DNA of 36,873 bases, from contig JABFRU010000079.1 in assembly GCA_013140985.1 (NCBI GenBank), forward strand, positions 1 through 36,873, in the 5' to 3' direction. The notes under the pieces are model-generated. The model had not been told where the DNA came from and did not search any database. It was given only the letters and a program-made list of their open reading frames with translations. This document shows positions 8,047 through 17,373 of this stretch, one piece after another. This DNA comes from Chitinophagaceae bacterium. Lineage in GTDB: Bacteria; Bacteroidota; Bacteroidia; Chitinophagales; Chitinophagaceae. The position numbers and the translations under genes were made by a program. How positions within the stretch are numbered: the stretch's first letter is position 1; each line of letters begins with the position of its first letter.

Positions 8047-8130
8047 GCTAGTAAGGAATAGCGGTAGCTAGTAGGAGGTTTACAATAACACGCCGACCCT
8101 ACTCGCTACTCGCTATTCCCTACTAGCTAC
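8046..8130. repeat. Imperfect inverted repeat after recR
   Basis: The left arm, about 8046-8076, and the right arm, about 8096-8130, are complementary with a few mismatches and one gap. Both are built from words such as GGAATAGCG, TAGCTAGTAG and their complements. It begins at the recR stop codon and lies well upstream of the metH promoter, so it probably belongs to the 3' end of the recR transcript. Confidence 0.7.
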
Positions 8131-8132
8131 TC

Positions 8133-8163
8133 TTGTTTATTCCCCCTATATAACTTAGCTTTG
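8133..8163 (+). promoter_or_regulatory. Promoter of the methionine synthase genes
   Basis: TTG at 8133-8135, a 20-bp spacer and TAGCTTTG at 8156-8163 fit the Bacteroidota -33/-7 pattern. Transcription should begin near 8168, leaving a leader of about 105 nt before the ATG at 8276. That leader is unusually long for this window. Confidence 0.6.
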
Positions 8164-8185
8164 TCCTCAATTCACAGGCGGATTT

Positions 8186-8260
8186 GTTTATTGTTCGGCC
8201 TTAACGGAACTAATAAACGTCAAAGAAACTCCTCATTTGGTTTCCCAACGTTTATAGTTC
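8186..8260 (+). promoter_or_regulatory. metH leader with two mutually exclusive hairpins (candidate riboswitch or attenuator)
   Basis: Three segments interact. A is GTTTATTGTTC (8186-8196), B is GAACTAATAAACGT (8207-8220) and C is ACGTTTATAGTTC (8248-8260). B can pair with A (11 bp, one bulge, 10-nt loop) or with C (13 bp, one bulge). The B-C hairpin encloses a second stem, GAAAC (8225-8229) with GTTTC (8240-8244). A and C are near direct repeats, so the two folds exclude each other. C ends 15 nt before the ATG and no U tract follows, so any control would act on translation rather than by intrinsic termination. No B12 box or known SAM-riboswitch core was recognised. The same repeats could instead be a DNA operator. 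Confidence 0.5.
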
Positions 8261-8275
8261 ACAAACAGTAGTAGT

Positions 8276-9277
8276 ATGAAGACAATACAAGATTGTTTGA
8301 AAGAACGCATTTTAATCATTGATGGCGCTATGGGCACCATGATACAGCGTCATAAACTGCAGGAAGCCGATTACCGTGGCGAACGGTTCAGGGACTGGCA
8401 TTGTGATGTAAAAGGTAATAACGACCTGCTCTGCATCACACAACCGGAAATCATCATTGGTATTCATAAAGAATATCTTGATGCCGGCGCTGATATTATT
8501 GAAACAAATACATTCAGCAGTACAAGCATTGCAATGGCTGATTATCAAATGCAGTCATTGGCTCATGAACTGAATGTGGCTGCCGCTAAATGTGCCAGGG
8601 AAGCTATCAAACGATCAGGCAAACAGGCATGGGTTGCCGGTGCGATCGGTCCATTGAATAAAACATTATCGCTTTCACCCGATGTAAACAACCCGGGCTT
8701 CCGTGCCGTTACATTTGATGAAGTAGTGGATGCCTATTATGAGCAAGTAAACGGATTGGTGGAGGGTGGTGTTGATATTTTATTGGTTGAAACCATTTTT
8801 GATACACTGAATGCAAAGGCAGCCATCTTTGCTATTAAAAAATATTTCAGGGATACAAAAAAAGAGGCGTTGCCCATCATGATAAGCGGAACGATCACCG
8901 ATGCTTCCGGCAGAACATTGAGTGGACAAACACTGGAAGCATTTTATACATCTGTAATGCATGCAAAACCATTGAGCATCGGATTGAATTGTGCATTAGG
9001 CGCTAAAGAAATGCGGCCGCATATTGAAGAGCTTTCTCAAATAGCTTCCTGCTATGTTTCTGCTTATCCCAATGCAGGATTACCAAATGCCATGGGAGAA
9101 TATGATGAACACCCGGAAGAGACGGCTCATTACCTGGAAGATTGGGCTAAAGAAGGTTGGGTGAATATTGTAGGTGGCTGTTGCGGCACTACACCGGATC
9201 ATATCAAACATATTGCAGAAGAAGTAAAGAATATCGCACCAAGACAGCTACCTGTCGTTGAAAAAGAATTAGCATAA
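8276..9277 (+). CDS. metH: Methionine synthase, homocysteine-binding subunit (split MetH, N-terminal part)
   Basis: The protein has 333 residues covering the Hcy-binding barrel of cobalamin-dependent methionine synthase. [11 protein letters not shown] at the N-terminus, GLNCALG with C239, and [11 protein letters not shown] with C302 and C303 supply the three zinc-binding cysteines that activate homocysteine. [12 protein letters not shown] is the family's terminal strand. The chain ends where the full-length enzyme would continue into the pterin domain. The rest is encoded by the next gene, 6 nt downstream. The two products must work together to transfer the methyl group from methyltetrahydrofolate through cobalamin to homocysteine. 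This split is common in Bacteroidota. A structured leader precedes it. Confidence 0.93.
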   Translation: MKTIQDCLKERILIIDGAMGTMIQRHKLQEADYRGERFRDWHCDVKGNNDLLCITQPEIIIGIHKEYLDAGADIIETNTFSSTSIAMADYQMQSLAHELNVAAAKCAREAIKRSGKQAWVAGAIGPLNKTLSLSPDVNNPGFRAVTFDEVVDAYYEQVNGLVEGGVDILLVETIFDTLNAKAAIFAIKKYFRDTKKEALPIMISGTITDASGRTLSGQTLEAFYTSVMHAKPLSIGLNCALGAKEMRPHIEELSQIASCYVSAYPNAGLPNAMGEYDEHPEETAHYLEDWAKEGWVNIVGGCCGTTPDHIKHIAEEVKNIAPRQLPVVEKELA

Positions 9278-9283
9278 GACTTT

Positions 9284-11995
9284 ATGAGTGAATCATTACA
9301 TATAAGGCCTTACCTGCGGTTGTCAGGATTAGAACCTCTTGTCGTTCGTCCTGATACCAATTTTGTGAATGTTGGCGAACGCACCAACGTGACTGGTTCT
9401 AAAAAATTTGCCCGTCTTGTAAGAGAAAATAAATATGAAGAAGCATTAAGTGTGGCGAGACAACAAGTGGAGAACGGCGCACAGGTACTGGATGTAAATA
9501 TGGATGATGCATTGCTGGATGGCGTATTGGCAATGACCACTTTTTTGAATTTAGTACAAAGTGAACCGGATATTGCGAAGATCCCGGTCATGATCGACAG
9601 CAGTAAGTTCGAGATCATTGAAGCCGGACTGAAATGTGTGCAGGGAAAATGCATTGTGAATTCCATCTCCATGAAAGAAGGGGAAGCGAAATTCATTGAA
9701 CAGGCGATCATCTGCCAGAGCTATGGCGCTTCTGTTATTGTTATGGCTTTCGATGAGAAGGGACAAGCCGATACAAAAGACAGGAAAGTAGAGATCTGTC
9801 ACCGGGCTTATAAAATATTAACGGAACAGGTTGGCTATGATCCGCAGGATATTATTTTCGACCCTAACATATTTGCTGTTGCTACCGGGTTAGAAGAACA
9901 TAACAATTATGGTGTTGACTTCATTGAGGCAACAAGAGAAATAAAACAATTAATGCCGCTGACCAAAGTAAGCGGCGGTGTCAGCAATCTTTCTTTTTCT
10001 TTCCGGGGTAATGATCATGTAAGAGAAGCGATGCATTCCGTATTTCTTTTTCATGCTATCAAAGCAGGAATGGATATGGGGATCGTTAATGCGGGACAGT
10101 TGGTAGTATATGATGAAATAGAACCGGGACTGCGGGAATTATGCGAAGATGTGATACTGAATCGCAATAATGATAATAACGAAGCTACCGAAAAACTGAT
10201 CGCTTTTGCGGAAACCATAAAAGCTAAGGGGAAAGAAAATATAAAAGATGAAAGCTGGCGGGAGGCATCGGTAGAAGAACGATTGAAACATTCATTGGTC
10301 AATGGGATCACCGATTATATTGATACAGATACAGAAGAAGCAAGATTAAAATATCCAAAGCCCTTAGATGTGATCGAAGGCCCGCTGATGGATGGAATGA
10401 ATGTAGTAGGCGATCTCTTTGGTTCCGGTAAAATGTTTTTACCGCAGGTAGTAAAAAGTGCAAGGGTAATGAAAAAGAGTGTAGCTGTTCTTACTCCTTA
10501 TATTGAAGCAGAGAAAGAAAAAAGAAAACAGGCCCATTTAGCTGCCGGAACAGAAAATGTGGAAGGTGCCGGCGCCGCCAAAGTTCTGTTGGCAACCGTA
10601 AAAGGGGATGTACATGATATCGGCAAAAACATTGTTGGTGTAGTACTGGGTTGCAATGGTTATGATATCATTGACCTTGGCGTGATGGTACCTGCTGATA
10701 AAATTTTAGATACGGCCGAAAAAGAAAAAGTGGATATAGTTGGACTCAGCGGACTGATCACTCCCTCATTGGATGAGATGGTGCATGTGGCGCATGAAAT
10801 GAAACGCCGCAATATGAAACAACCATTGCTGATCGGTGGCGCTACTACTTCACGAATGCATACGGCTGTAAAAATTGCCCCGCAATATGATAATGGCGTA
10901 CTGCATATTTTAGATGCTTCAAGAAGTGTGACAGCAGTGAGTACTTTATTAAGCAAAGAAAAAAAGACATTGCTTAAAAAGACCCACCAGGAATATGATG
11001 ACCTGCGGACACAATTCCTGAATAAGAATAAAAAAGAACTGATCCCCTATTCCGAAGCTGTTATTACCAAAGAATATTTTGACTGGAAAAAATACCAACC
11101 CGTTAAGCCTGCTGTTGATGGGGTAAAAGTGCTGAAAGGATATGATCTCGCCACTATTGCCAGGTACATTGACTGGGGTCCTTTTTTTATTGCGTGGGAA
11201 ATGCCCGGCCATTATCCTGAAGTCTTAACCGATAAAATTTTCGGCGCCGAAGCAACAAAGCTCTATAATGATGCACAAAAACTGGTGCAGACAATCGTTG
11301 ATGAAAAATGGTTCAGCGCAGATGGTGTTATTGGCTTCTGGCCGGCCGCTACCAATAATGCTGACACTATAACACTTCAAACCGATAAAGGCGAAGTGAA
11401 GCTGGAATCATTGCGCCAGCAATTGAAGAAAGCCGTGGGACAACCCTCCTATTCTCTCGCTGATTTTATTTGTCCCGCTGAATTGGGCTCCGATTATATG
11501 GGTTCATTTGCTGTAACCATACAAGGAGCAAAAAAATACATCGACAAGTTTGCTGCTGAACATGATGATTATAATAAAATATTGGTACAAGTGCTGGCTG
11601 ATCGTTTTGTAGAAGCTTTTGCTGAATGCCTGCATGAAAAAGTGAGAAAAGAATACTGGGGCTATGAAAAGAATGAAGCTTTATCGAATGAACAACTGAT
11701 CAAAGAGGAATACAATGGCATTCGTCCTGCACCCGGTTATCCTGCCTGTCCTGATCATACCGAAAAATTAAAATTATTCGATCTGCTCGATGCAGTAAAT
11801 AATATTGATATCGAATTGACAGAAAGCCTTGCCATGAACCCACCTGCCTCTGTTTGTGGCTGGTATTTTGCTCATCCGAATAGCCACTATTTTGGTTTGG
11901 GCAAAATAGCCAAAGACCAGCTGGAAGATTATGCCAAACGAAAAGGCATGAGCATCGAAGAAGCGGAGAAATGGATGAGGCCGGTGTTAGAGTAG
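9284..11995 (+). CDS. metH: Methionine synthase, pterin/B12/AdoMet-reactivation subunit (split MetH, C-terminal part)
   Basis: The protein has 903 residues. In order: the pterin-binding domain ([40 protein letters not shown]; about 20-300), the four-helix cap (about 320-420), the B12-binding Rossmann domain with [12 protein letters not shown], in which His444 is the expected lower axial cobalt ligand, and the reactivation domain (about 570-900) with [15 protein letters not shown] for S-adenosylmethionine binding. All four functional parts look intact. The gene follows the homocysteine-binding gene by 6 nt, so both should be co-transcribed from the promoter near 8156. Its last 9 nt overlap the convergent HAD gene on the other strand, leaving no room for a terminator between them. 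Confidence 0.95.
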   Translation: MSESLHIRPYLRLSGLEPLVVRPDTNFVNVGERTNVTGSKKFARLVRENKYEEALSVARQQVENGAQVLDVNMDDALLDGVLAMTTFLNLVQSEPDIAKIPVMIDSSKFEIIEAGLKCVQGKCIVNSISMKEGEAKFIEQAIICQSYGASVIVMAFDEKGQADTKDRKVEICHRAYKILTEQVGYDPQDIIFDPNIFAVATGLEEHNNYGVDFIEATREIKQLMPLTKVSGGVSNLSFSFRGNDHVREAMHSVFLFHAIKAGMDMGIVNAGQLVVYDEIEPGLRELCEDVILNRNNDNNEATEKLIAFAETIKAKGKENIKDESWREASVEERLKHSLVNGITDYIDTDTEEARLKYPKPLDVIEGPLMDGMNVVGDLFGSGKMFLPQVVKSARVMKKSVAVLTPYIEAEKEKRKQAHLAAGTENVEGAGAAKVLLATVKGDVHDIGKNIVGVVLGCNGYDIIDLGVMVPADKILDTAEKEKVDIVGLSGLITPSLDEMVHVAHEMKRRNMKQPLLIGGATTSRMHTAVKIAPQYDNGVLHILDASRSVTAVSTLLSKEKKTLLKKTHQEYDDLRTQFLNKNKKELIPYSEAVITKEYFDWKKYQPVKPAVDGVKVLKGYDLATIARYIDWGPFFIAWEMPGHYPEVLTDKIFGAEATKLYNDAQKLVQTIVDEKWFSADGVIGFWPAATNNADTITLQTDKGEVKLESLRQQLKKAVGQPSYSLADFICPAELGSDYMGSFAVTIQGAKKYIDKFAAEHDDYNKILVQVLADRFVEAFAECLHEKVRKEYWGYEKNEALSNEQLIKEEYNGIRPAPGYPACPDHTEKLKLFDLLDAVNNIDIELTESLAMNPPASVCGWYFAHPNSHYFGLGKIAKDQLEDYAKRKGMSIEEAEKWMRPVLE

Positions 11996-12601
11996 GTTCA
12001 TTTTCTCCAGCTCCGGTTTTAATTGTTCTGCTGAAAGGAAGTGTACCGTATTTATTCCTAAAGCTTCTGCTCCTTTTATATTTCTAAAACTATCATCAAT
12101 GAACAAAGCTTCATCAGCTTTTATAGTATATCTGTTCAATAACAACTGATATATTTCCGGAAAAGGTTTTCTTGTTTTTTCTTCCCCGCTTACTACAATC
12201 CCATCAAACCATTGTAAAAAATCAAACCGTTCCAACGCAACAGGAAATAATTCAGCGCTCCAGTTTGTGAGTGCATAGAATTTATATTTACTGCTTTCTT
12301 TTAATTGCCTGAATACTTCCACCGTTTCATTGATCGGGCCTTTCAGCATTTCTTTCCATCGCCCGTAATAATCTCTTATCGATCTTTCCCATTCAGGATG
12401 TTGTAATATCAATTCATTGGTAGAATCAGCGATCAGTTTGCCGGCATCCTGTTGCTCATTCCATTCCATCGTACAGATATGGGCGAAGAAATGATCTCTT
12501 TTTTCCAATGACTCAAAATAGTTCTCATCAAAAACATATTTGGGGTTCCAGTCGATGAGTACGCCGCCGAGGTCGAAGATGATTGTTTTTATTTCAGGCA
12601 T
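11987..12601 (-). CDS. HAD-superfamily phosphatase, YihX-like
   Basis: The protein has 204 residues. HAD motif I is IIFDLGGVL (Asp10; the second catalytic Asp is replaced by Gly, as in YihX and the epoxide-hydrolase-like branch). Motif II is the Thr-Asn-Trp-Ser of YALTNWS. Motif III is the Lys in TRKPFPEIY. Motif IV is ALFIDDS. The order and the C-terminal [20 protein letters not shown] are very close in style to E. coli YihX, an alpha-D-glucose-1-phosphate phosphatase. That specificity is inferred, helped by the neighbours: the start overlaps the SemiSWEET gene by 8 nt, and that gene overlaps the GH97 gene. It is probably translated by coupling as the last gene of the operon. Confidence 0.85.
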   Translation of the reverse strand: MPEIKTIIFDLGGVLIDWNPKYVFDENYFESLEKRDHFFAHICTMEWNEQQDAGKLIADSTNELILQHPEWERSIRDYYGRWKEMLKGPINETVEVFRQLKESSKYKFYALTNWSAELFPVALERFDFLQWFDGIVVSGEEKTRKPFPEIYQLLLNRYTIKADEALFIDDSFRNIKGAEALGINTVHFLSAEQLKPELEKMNLL

Positions 12602-12854
12602 TCTTATATCGCAGTTTCAGGTAGATCATAAGAGAAGCCATGCACATCATAACAATGTTTGTGAGAATGATGACCATATCATCCCGCATGACGCCATAAG
12701 CTATCCAAAGCACTTCGTTCACAATAGCAATAATGAACATCAGCAAGGAAACATTTTTAGCTGATTTTTCTTTCCATGTTTTAATAACCTGCGGTAAAAA
12801 TGTAAACACCGTCACTGCGCTGGCTATATATCCTACAATATTTGCTGAATCCAT
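12594..12854 (-). CDS. SemiSWEET sugar transporter
   Basis: The protein has 86 residues with three membrane helices, the size of the bacterial half-transporters that dimerise to move sugars. Helix 1 (about 5-25) ends in the PQ motif of TFLPQVIKTWKEKSAKNVS. Helix 2 (about 38-56) is MFIIAIVNEVLWIAYGV. Helix 3 (about 62-80) follows. SemiSWEETs facilitate passive transport of mono- or disaccharides across the inner membrane. The start codon overlaps the stop of the GH97 gene (TAATG) and its end overlaps the HAD gene start, so all three belong to one transcript. The sugar is not shown by the sequence; glucose is suggested by context. Confidence 0.88.
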   Translation of the reverse strand: MDSANIVGYIASAVTVFTFLPQVIKTWKEKSAKNVSLLMFIIAIVNEVLWIAYGVMRDDMVIILTNIVMMCMASLMIYLKLRYKNA

Positions 12855-14995
12855 TAGTTATATTTTTTGATCGTTTTATTTTCTATGATAGATGCAGGGG
12901 TGAAACTTATTGCAGCCCCACCACCGGGTGCCAGCTTTAATTTCAACACTGTATGACTATCCACCAGGAATTTTTCAACCACATAAGCTTCGGGGTTATC
13001 CTTCCAGTCAGCAGTTGAAGCATCCCGGTAAATAGTAGCAAGATAATTCCTGCCGGCCGGTAAAAAATCTACTGGAACAGAAAAATCCCTTGCCTTCTCG
13101 TCTGTCATTGCCCCGAGGAACCAGCTTTGCTTTCCTTTTGCTTTTCTTGCGGTGATAACATAATCGCCGGGTTCTGCTTGCAGAATTTTAGTATCATCCC
13201 AATCCACTGCTACATCTTTGATAAATTGAAATGCATCCATATGTTTCTCATAATTCTCCGGCAGATCGGCAGCCATTTGCAATGGACTTGCCATCGTAAC
13301 ATATAAAGCCAGTTGTTTGCACAAGGTAGTATGCACCTGTTCTTTTTTGTTTGGATCGAACTGGTTCAGTTTTATTTTAAAGATGCCCGGAGTATAATCC
13401 ATGGGCCCACCCATTAATCTTGTAAAAGCAAGTATTGTTTCATGTTCCGGAGGATTGCCCACACTCCACGCATTGAACTCATTTCCCCTGGCAGCTTCGC
13501 AGGCCAAAAAGTTGGGATACGTTCTGTGCAAACCTGTTGGACGAACCGGTTCATGTGCATCCAGCATTATTTTATAAGAAGCAGTTTTCTGCATCACTCT
13601 TTCATAATGTTTGATCATCCATTGCCCGTCATGATGCTCGCCTCTTGGAATTATTCTTCCGACATAACCTGTCTTTACCGTATTATATCCGAATTTTTTC
13701 ATGAAACGATATGCCGTATCCATCCATCTTTCATAATTGGTAACAGAAGCAGACGTTTCATGATGCATAACAAGTCTTACCTTTTTGGAGGCGGCATAGC
13801 GTTGTAATTCTTTTACATCAAAATCAGGATAAGGCGTTACAAAATCAAATACATCCTCTTTCCATTGACCGAACCAATCTTCCCAACCGGTGTTCCATCC
13901 TTCCACCAGCACACCGTCCATTCCATTCTTCGCCGCAAAGTCAATATATTTTTTTACGTTGGCTGTTGTAGCACCATGACGACCATGTGCAACAATAGTT
14001 GAACCCGACTGCGTTGCCCCATAATCCCAGCTTGATTTACCAATATGCATTTCCCACCATACACCAACCATTTTTTGTGGTTTGATCCATGATACATCTT
14101 TTATCTTAGAAGGTTCATTCAGGTTCAATATCAATTTTGAAGAAAGGATATCTGTCGCCTTGTCGCTTACAATGATCGTTCTCCAGGGTGTTACAGCCGG
14201 AGCCTGCAGGTAAGCTTTATTACCCACTGCGTCAGGAACAAGATGTGCATTCAAAGCAAATCCATTTTTATCAACAACTAGGTTCATGGCAGGATAATTT
14301 ACCAATGCTGCTTCATGGATATTGATGTATAAACCACCGCCAGACTTCATCATCAGTGGTGTTTGCACTGCATTCTTATCGAAGAATGTCTTTGCATGTA
14401 TCTCCTGGCTCATGGCGCTGCTGCTGGCATCCACCTCACTCAATTTTGTGGTATTGTACATAAATTCATTGGTATCATAGTCGCCGGGGATCCAAAAAGT
14501 TTTATGATCACCACTCATAGTAAATTGTGTCAGTTCATCTGATACGATAAAGTGATTTAATTTGGCTTGTTGGGGGAATGAATAACGAAATCCCACGCCG
14601 TCGTTGAACACCCTGAAAATTATTTGTAATTGGATGCCTGATCCTGAACGATCGGTCAACTTTACTACCAATTGCTTATAATTATTTTGAATGGAACCCG
14701 CCTCTCCCCAAACAGGCTTCCAGGTTTCGTTAACCGCTGAAGAATCGATACCAGCCATGTCAAACTTTGTTAAAGAAACAACAGGGGACTTCAATAACAT
14801 TCCCAATGCCGAAGGAGAAACAGCGATCTCATTTTTATAGAAAACCCCATAACTGATGCTGCCGTTGTTACGATGAATAATATTCAGCAGTATATTTCCA
14901 TCCGGAGACCCGAGATTAATAACCGTCTGCTGTGCGTTTACTGCCGCTGCTGCACATATAACACCAATGATTACAACAATTCTTTTTAATAACAT
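12854..14995 (-). CDS. Glycoside hydrolase family 97, SusB-type inverting alpha-glucosidase
   Basis: The protein has 713 residues with a signal peptide of about 21 residues (MLLKRIVVIIGVICAAAAVNA). It has the GH97 plan: an N-terminal beta-sandwich to about 300, a TIM barrel with VGVWWEMH, DGVLVEGWNTGWEDWF and HHETSAS, then a C-terminal beta domain. Glu365, Glu413, Glu482 (HEPVRPTG) and Glu506 (ARGNEF) line up at one constant offset of 26 with the calcium-site and catalytic glutamates I recall for Bacteroides SusB (391, 439, 508, 532). It is therefore predicted to be an inverting alpha-glucosidase rather than a retaining alpha-galactosidase-type member, acting in the periplasm and releasing glucose. 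It heads the overlapping set with SemiSWEET and HAD; a -7-like TATCTTCA is at 15021-15014. Confidence 0.92.
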   Translation of the reverse strand: MLLKRIVVIIGVICAAAAVNAQQTVINLGSPDGNILLNIIHRNNGSISYGVFYKNEIAVSPSALGMLLKSPVVSLTKFDMAGIDSSAVNETWKPVWGEAGSIQNNYKQLVVKLTDRSGSGIQLQIIFRVFNDGVGFRYSFPQQAKLNHFIVSDELTQFTMSGDHKTFWIPGDYDTNEFMYNTTKLSEVDASSSAMSQEIHAKTFFDKNAVQTPLMMKSGGGLYINIHEAALVNYPAMNLVVDKNGFALNAHLVPDAVGNKAYLQAPAVTPWRTIIVSDKATDILSSKLILNLNEPSKIKDVSWIKPQKMVGVWWEMHIGKSSWDYGATQSGSTIVAHGRHGATTANVKKYIDFAAKNGMDGVLVEGWNTGWEDWFGQWKEDVFDFVTPYPDFDVKELQRYAASKKVRLVMHHETSASVTNYERWMDTAYRFMKKFGYNTVKTGYVGRIIPRGEHHDGQWMIKHYERVMQKTASYKIMLDAHEPVRPTGLHRTYPNFLACEAARGNEFNAWSVGNPPEHETILAFTRLMGGPMDYTPGIFKIKLNQFDPNKKEQVHTTLCKQLALYVTMASPLQMAADLPENYEKHMDAFQFIKDVAVDWDDTKILQAEPGDYVITARKAKGKQSWFLGAMTDEKARDFSVPVDFLPAGRNYLATIYRDASTADWKDNPEAYVVEKFLVDSHTVLKLKLAPGGGAAISFTPASIIENKTIKKYN

Positions 14996-15033
14996 ATTCG
15001 GTGATTTATAGCATGAAGATATGTTTCATTAGC

Positions 15034-15780
15034 TTATCGTTTTTCAAAAAGCCACCAGTAGCGTTTTCTTGGTTTTACCTTATAATTTTTTTCGACATAC
15101 GCCTGGATATGTGCTATTGCTTCATTTTCATCATCGGTGTATAAAACTAACTCAAGATCTTCTTTGGCAATAGTGCCTTGTTCCGCCATACTGTTCATCA
15201 CATCTATCAATGGCTTGTAATACTCCTTACCAAAAAGTACGATCGGGAAATTGGTCACTGTTTTTGTTTGTATCAGGGTCAGTATCTCAAAAAATTCATC
15301 CATCGTACCAAAACCACCCGGCATAATGATAAAAGCATACGAATATTTTACCAGCAATACTTTGCGCACAAAAAAATGTTCGAATGTAATGCTCTTATTG
15401 ACATAAGGATTGGCGCTTTGTTCAAATGGCAATTGAATATTACAGCCGATGGACATGCCGCCATTTTCAAATGCGCCCCGGTTGGCCGCTTCCATGATGC
15501 CGGGACCACCTCCGGTCATCGTACTGAAACCCATACCGGCGATACGTTTTCCCAAACTTCTTGCTGCTATATAATATTTATGCCCCTCTTTGAATCTTGC
15601 CGAACCAAAAACAGTGATGCAAGGCCCGGCAAAATGAAATTTTCTAAACCCCTTTATAAATTGAAAGAAGACCCGGAAGGCAAATAGTAATTCATAACCC
15701 CGGCTCTTGGGGCCTTCGAGATAAACCGATTCTTTGGCAGGGATGACCCGGGTCGTTTTTTCTTTTATTTCTGCTTCCAT
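15034..15780 (-). CDS. LOG-family (TIGR00730) nucleotide phosphoribohydrolase-like protein
   Basis: From the ATG at 15780 the protein has 248 residues. A longer in-frame start at 15831 would run into the divergent exonuclease gene and is less likely. The Rossmann-like fold shows the family signatures GGGPGIMEAANRGAF and PGGFGTMDEFFE (the PGGxGTxxE catalytic motif), with FGSAR near residue 60. Proteins of this family hydrolyse cytokinin or purine nucleoside 5'-monophosphates to base and ribose 5-phosphate; the bacterial role is usually unknown. The C-terminal tail is basic (KPRKRYWWLFEKR). The gene ends 38 nt before the GH97 gene on the same strand, so read-through into that operon is possible. 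Confidence 0.87.
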   Translation of the reverse strand: MEAEIKEKTTRVIPAKESVYLEGPKSRGYELLFAFRVFFQFIKGFRKFHFAGPCITVFGSARFKEGHKYYIAARSLGKRIAGMGFSTMTGGGPGIMEAANRGAFENGGMSIGCNIQLPFEQSANPYVNKSITFEHFFVRKVLLVKYSYAFIIMPGGFGTMDEFFEILTLIQTKTVTNFPIVLFGKEYYKPLIDVMNSMAEQGTIAKEDLELVLYTDDENEAIAHIQAYVEKNYKVKPRKRYWWLFEKR

Positions 15781-15820
15781 GGTATGATGTAAATTGCTTT
15801 CCAATTTAAACAATAAAGCA

Positions 15821-16588
15821 ATGCGTATCATCAGTTACAATGTAAATGGTATCAGGGCAGCCATCAAAAAGGGATTTACGGAATGGCTCAAAACAAATCC
15901 TGCAGATGTAATATGTATTCAGGAGACAAAAGCGATGAAAGAAGATGTGGATCATGACCAGTTTACCAAACTAGGCTATCACAATTTCTGGTACAGCGCT
16001 CAAAAGAAAGGATATAGCGGTGTAGCTGTTTTCACTAAGGTTTTACCTGATAATGTACAATATGGTACAGGCCATAAAGTGAGTGACGATGAAGGCCGGG
16101 TGATACAGTTGGACTTTAAGGATGTGCGGCTGATCAATGCTTATTTTCCTTCGGGCACCAGTGGTGAAGAAAGACAGACTTTTAAGTATGGCTGGTTGAA
16201 GGAATTCAATACTTATTTGGAGAAATTAAAAAAGAAATATCCCAAACTGATCCTTTGCGGCGATTATAATATTGCACATAAGGAAATAGATATACATGAT
16301 CCCAAAGGCAATAAGAATTCATCGGGTTTTTTACCGGAAGAAAGAGAATGGATGACAAAGTTCCTCGACAATAAATGGATAGATACTTTCCGTGAATTTC
16401 ATCCGGAACCGCATCGTTATAGCTGGTGGAGCCAGCGTTTCCCTACGGTAAGGGCACAGAATAAAGGATGGAGAATTGACTATATCACTGTAACGGAAGC
16501 ATTGAAAAAGAATATAAAGGATGCCGAGATATATCCTGATGTAAAACACAGCGATCATTGCCCGATCTATCTTGATATAAAAATATAA
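15821..16588 (+). CDS. xthA: Exodeoxyribonuclease III (AP endonuclease family)
   Basis: From the ATG at 15821 the protein has 255 residues; an earlier ATG at 15794 adds nine atypical residues and is not preferred. Exonuclease-endonuclease-phosphatase signatures are present: MRIISYNVNGIRAA with Asn7, ICIQETKA with metal-binding Glu35, CGDYNIAHKEIDIHDP for catalysis, and the terminal RIDYI and HSDHCPIYL with the Asp-His pair. The enzyme cuts DNA at abasic sites and removes 3' blocks in base-excision repair in the cytoplasm. It is divergent from the LOG gene, and the next gene starts 7 nt after its stop, so the two are probably co-transcribed. Confidence 0.95.
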   Translation: MRIISYNVNGIRAAIKKGFTEWLKTNPADVICIQETKAMKEDVDHDQFTKLGYHNFWYSAQKKGYSGVAVFTKVLPDNVQYGTGHKVSDDEGRVIQLDFKDVRLINAYFPSGTSGEERQTFKYGWLKEFNTYLEKLKKKYPKLILCGDYNIAHKEIDIHDPKGNKNSSGFLPEEREWMTKFLDNKWIDTFREFHPEPHRYSWWSQRFPTVRAQNKGWRIDYITVTEALKKNIKDAEIYPDVKHSDHCPIYLDIKI

Positions 16589-16595
16589 ATGCAAT

Positions 16596-17024
16596 ATGCG
16601 GATCATTGCTACTATCCTATCAGCGTCTTTATTATTACTGCCGGACATCCTGGATGCCCAGGACACTGCCCGTGCAACGTCGCCAAAATTTCCTGTGATA
16701 CGTTTTGTAAAAAAATCGACTACTGTTACAAAATTTGCTCAGAAACAATTGGATTCTGTTATTGCAATTTCAAATCAATATCCTGAAAAATGTATTTACC
16801 TGGTTGTACCTGATGTTCCTGAAGAAGATGAATTAAAGATGCTTGTCTGGGACAGGATGAATAACATAGTAGCATATATTGAAACAAAGGGATTCGATCT
16901 GCGAAAACTTGGACTCTCCGAGGAAGGTTCAAGTGATGGAAACTATTCCTTTGAATGGATGGCCGAATGTGCACCTTATGAAGGATCATATGAGCCCCCA
17001 AAGCAAAAAAAGAAAACAAATTAA
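16596..17024 (+). CDS. Secreted protein with a degenerate OmpA-C-like domain
   Basis: The protein has 142 residues with a signal peptide MRIIATILSASLLLLPDILDAQ. The mature region, about 33-105, follows the OmpA C-terminal plan: IRFVKKSTTVTKFAQKQLDSVIAISNQYP, then a strand (CIYLVVPDVP), then a helix MLVWDRMNNIVAYIETKGFD in the place where OmpA has LSxxRAxxVxxYLxxxGI. The peptidoglycan-binding Asp and Arg of real OmpA domains are not in place, so binding is doubtful. The C-terminus is basic (PPKQKKKTN). The gene follows exonuclease III by 7 nt, and its stop overlaps the DUF4286 start (TAATG). The function is unknown and the domain link is inference. Confidence 0.65.
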   Translation: MRIIATILSASLLLLPDILDAQDTARATSPKFPVIRFVKKSTTVTKFAQKQLDSVIAISNQYPEKCIYLVVPDVPEEDELKMLVWDRMNNIVAYIETKGFDLRKLGLSEEGSSDGNYSFEWMAECAPYEGSYEPPKQKKKTN

Positions 17025-17329
17025 TGATCATTTATAACGTAACCATCAAAGTAGATCCTTCCATAGCCCGTGAATGGCTGGAGTGGCTGAAAAAAGAACA
17101 TATCCCTGATGTCATCAATACCGGTTGCTTTACACATGCTGCAACACTTCGCCTTATGGAAGTTGACGAATCAGATGGCATCACCTATGCCATCCAGTAT
17201 CATGCAAAGGATATGGAGGACTATAAACGATACATAGACAAACATTCCAATGAAATGCGGAAAAAAGGAACCGGTAAATGGGGTAACAAATTCATCGCTT
17301 TCAGAACCGTAATGGAAGTTGTGAATTGA
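17024..17329 (+). CDS. DUF4286 family protein
   Basis: The protein has 101 residues. It begins MIIYNVTIKVDPSIAREWLEW and contains HIPDVINTGCFTHAATLRLM, YAIQYHAKDMEDYKRYIDKH and KGTGKWGNKFIAFRTVMEVV, the pattern of DUF4286, a small ferredoxin-like-fold family frequent in Bacteroidota. The biochemical role is unknown; the fold resembles dimeric alpha-beta barrel proteins. The start codon overlaps the stop of the secreted OmpA-like gene, so it is the third gene of the exonuclease III transcript. Confidence 0.85.
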   Translation: MIIYNVTIKVDPSIAREWLEWLKKEHIPDVINTGCFTHAATLRLMEVDESDGITYAIQYHAKDMEDYKRYIDKHSNEMRKKGTGKWGNKFIAFRTVMEVVN

Positions 17330-17373
17330 TTGTGCAAAAACAAAAAAATCATTTCTTAGAGGAAGAAAAATTT

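Noticed and set aside
8164-8275. Known cobalamin or SAM riboswitch upstream of metH
   Set aside because: No B12 box and no recognisable SAM aptamer core; only the A/B/C pairing was kept as a separate candidate.
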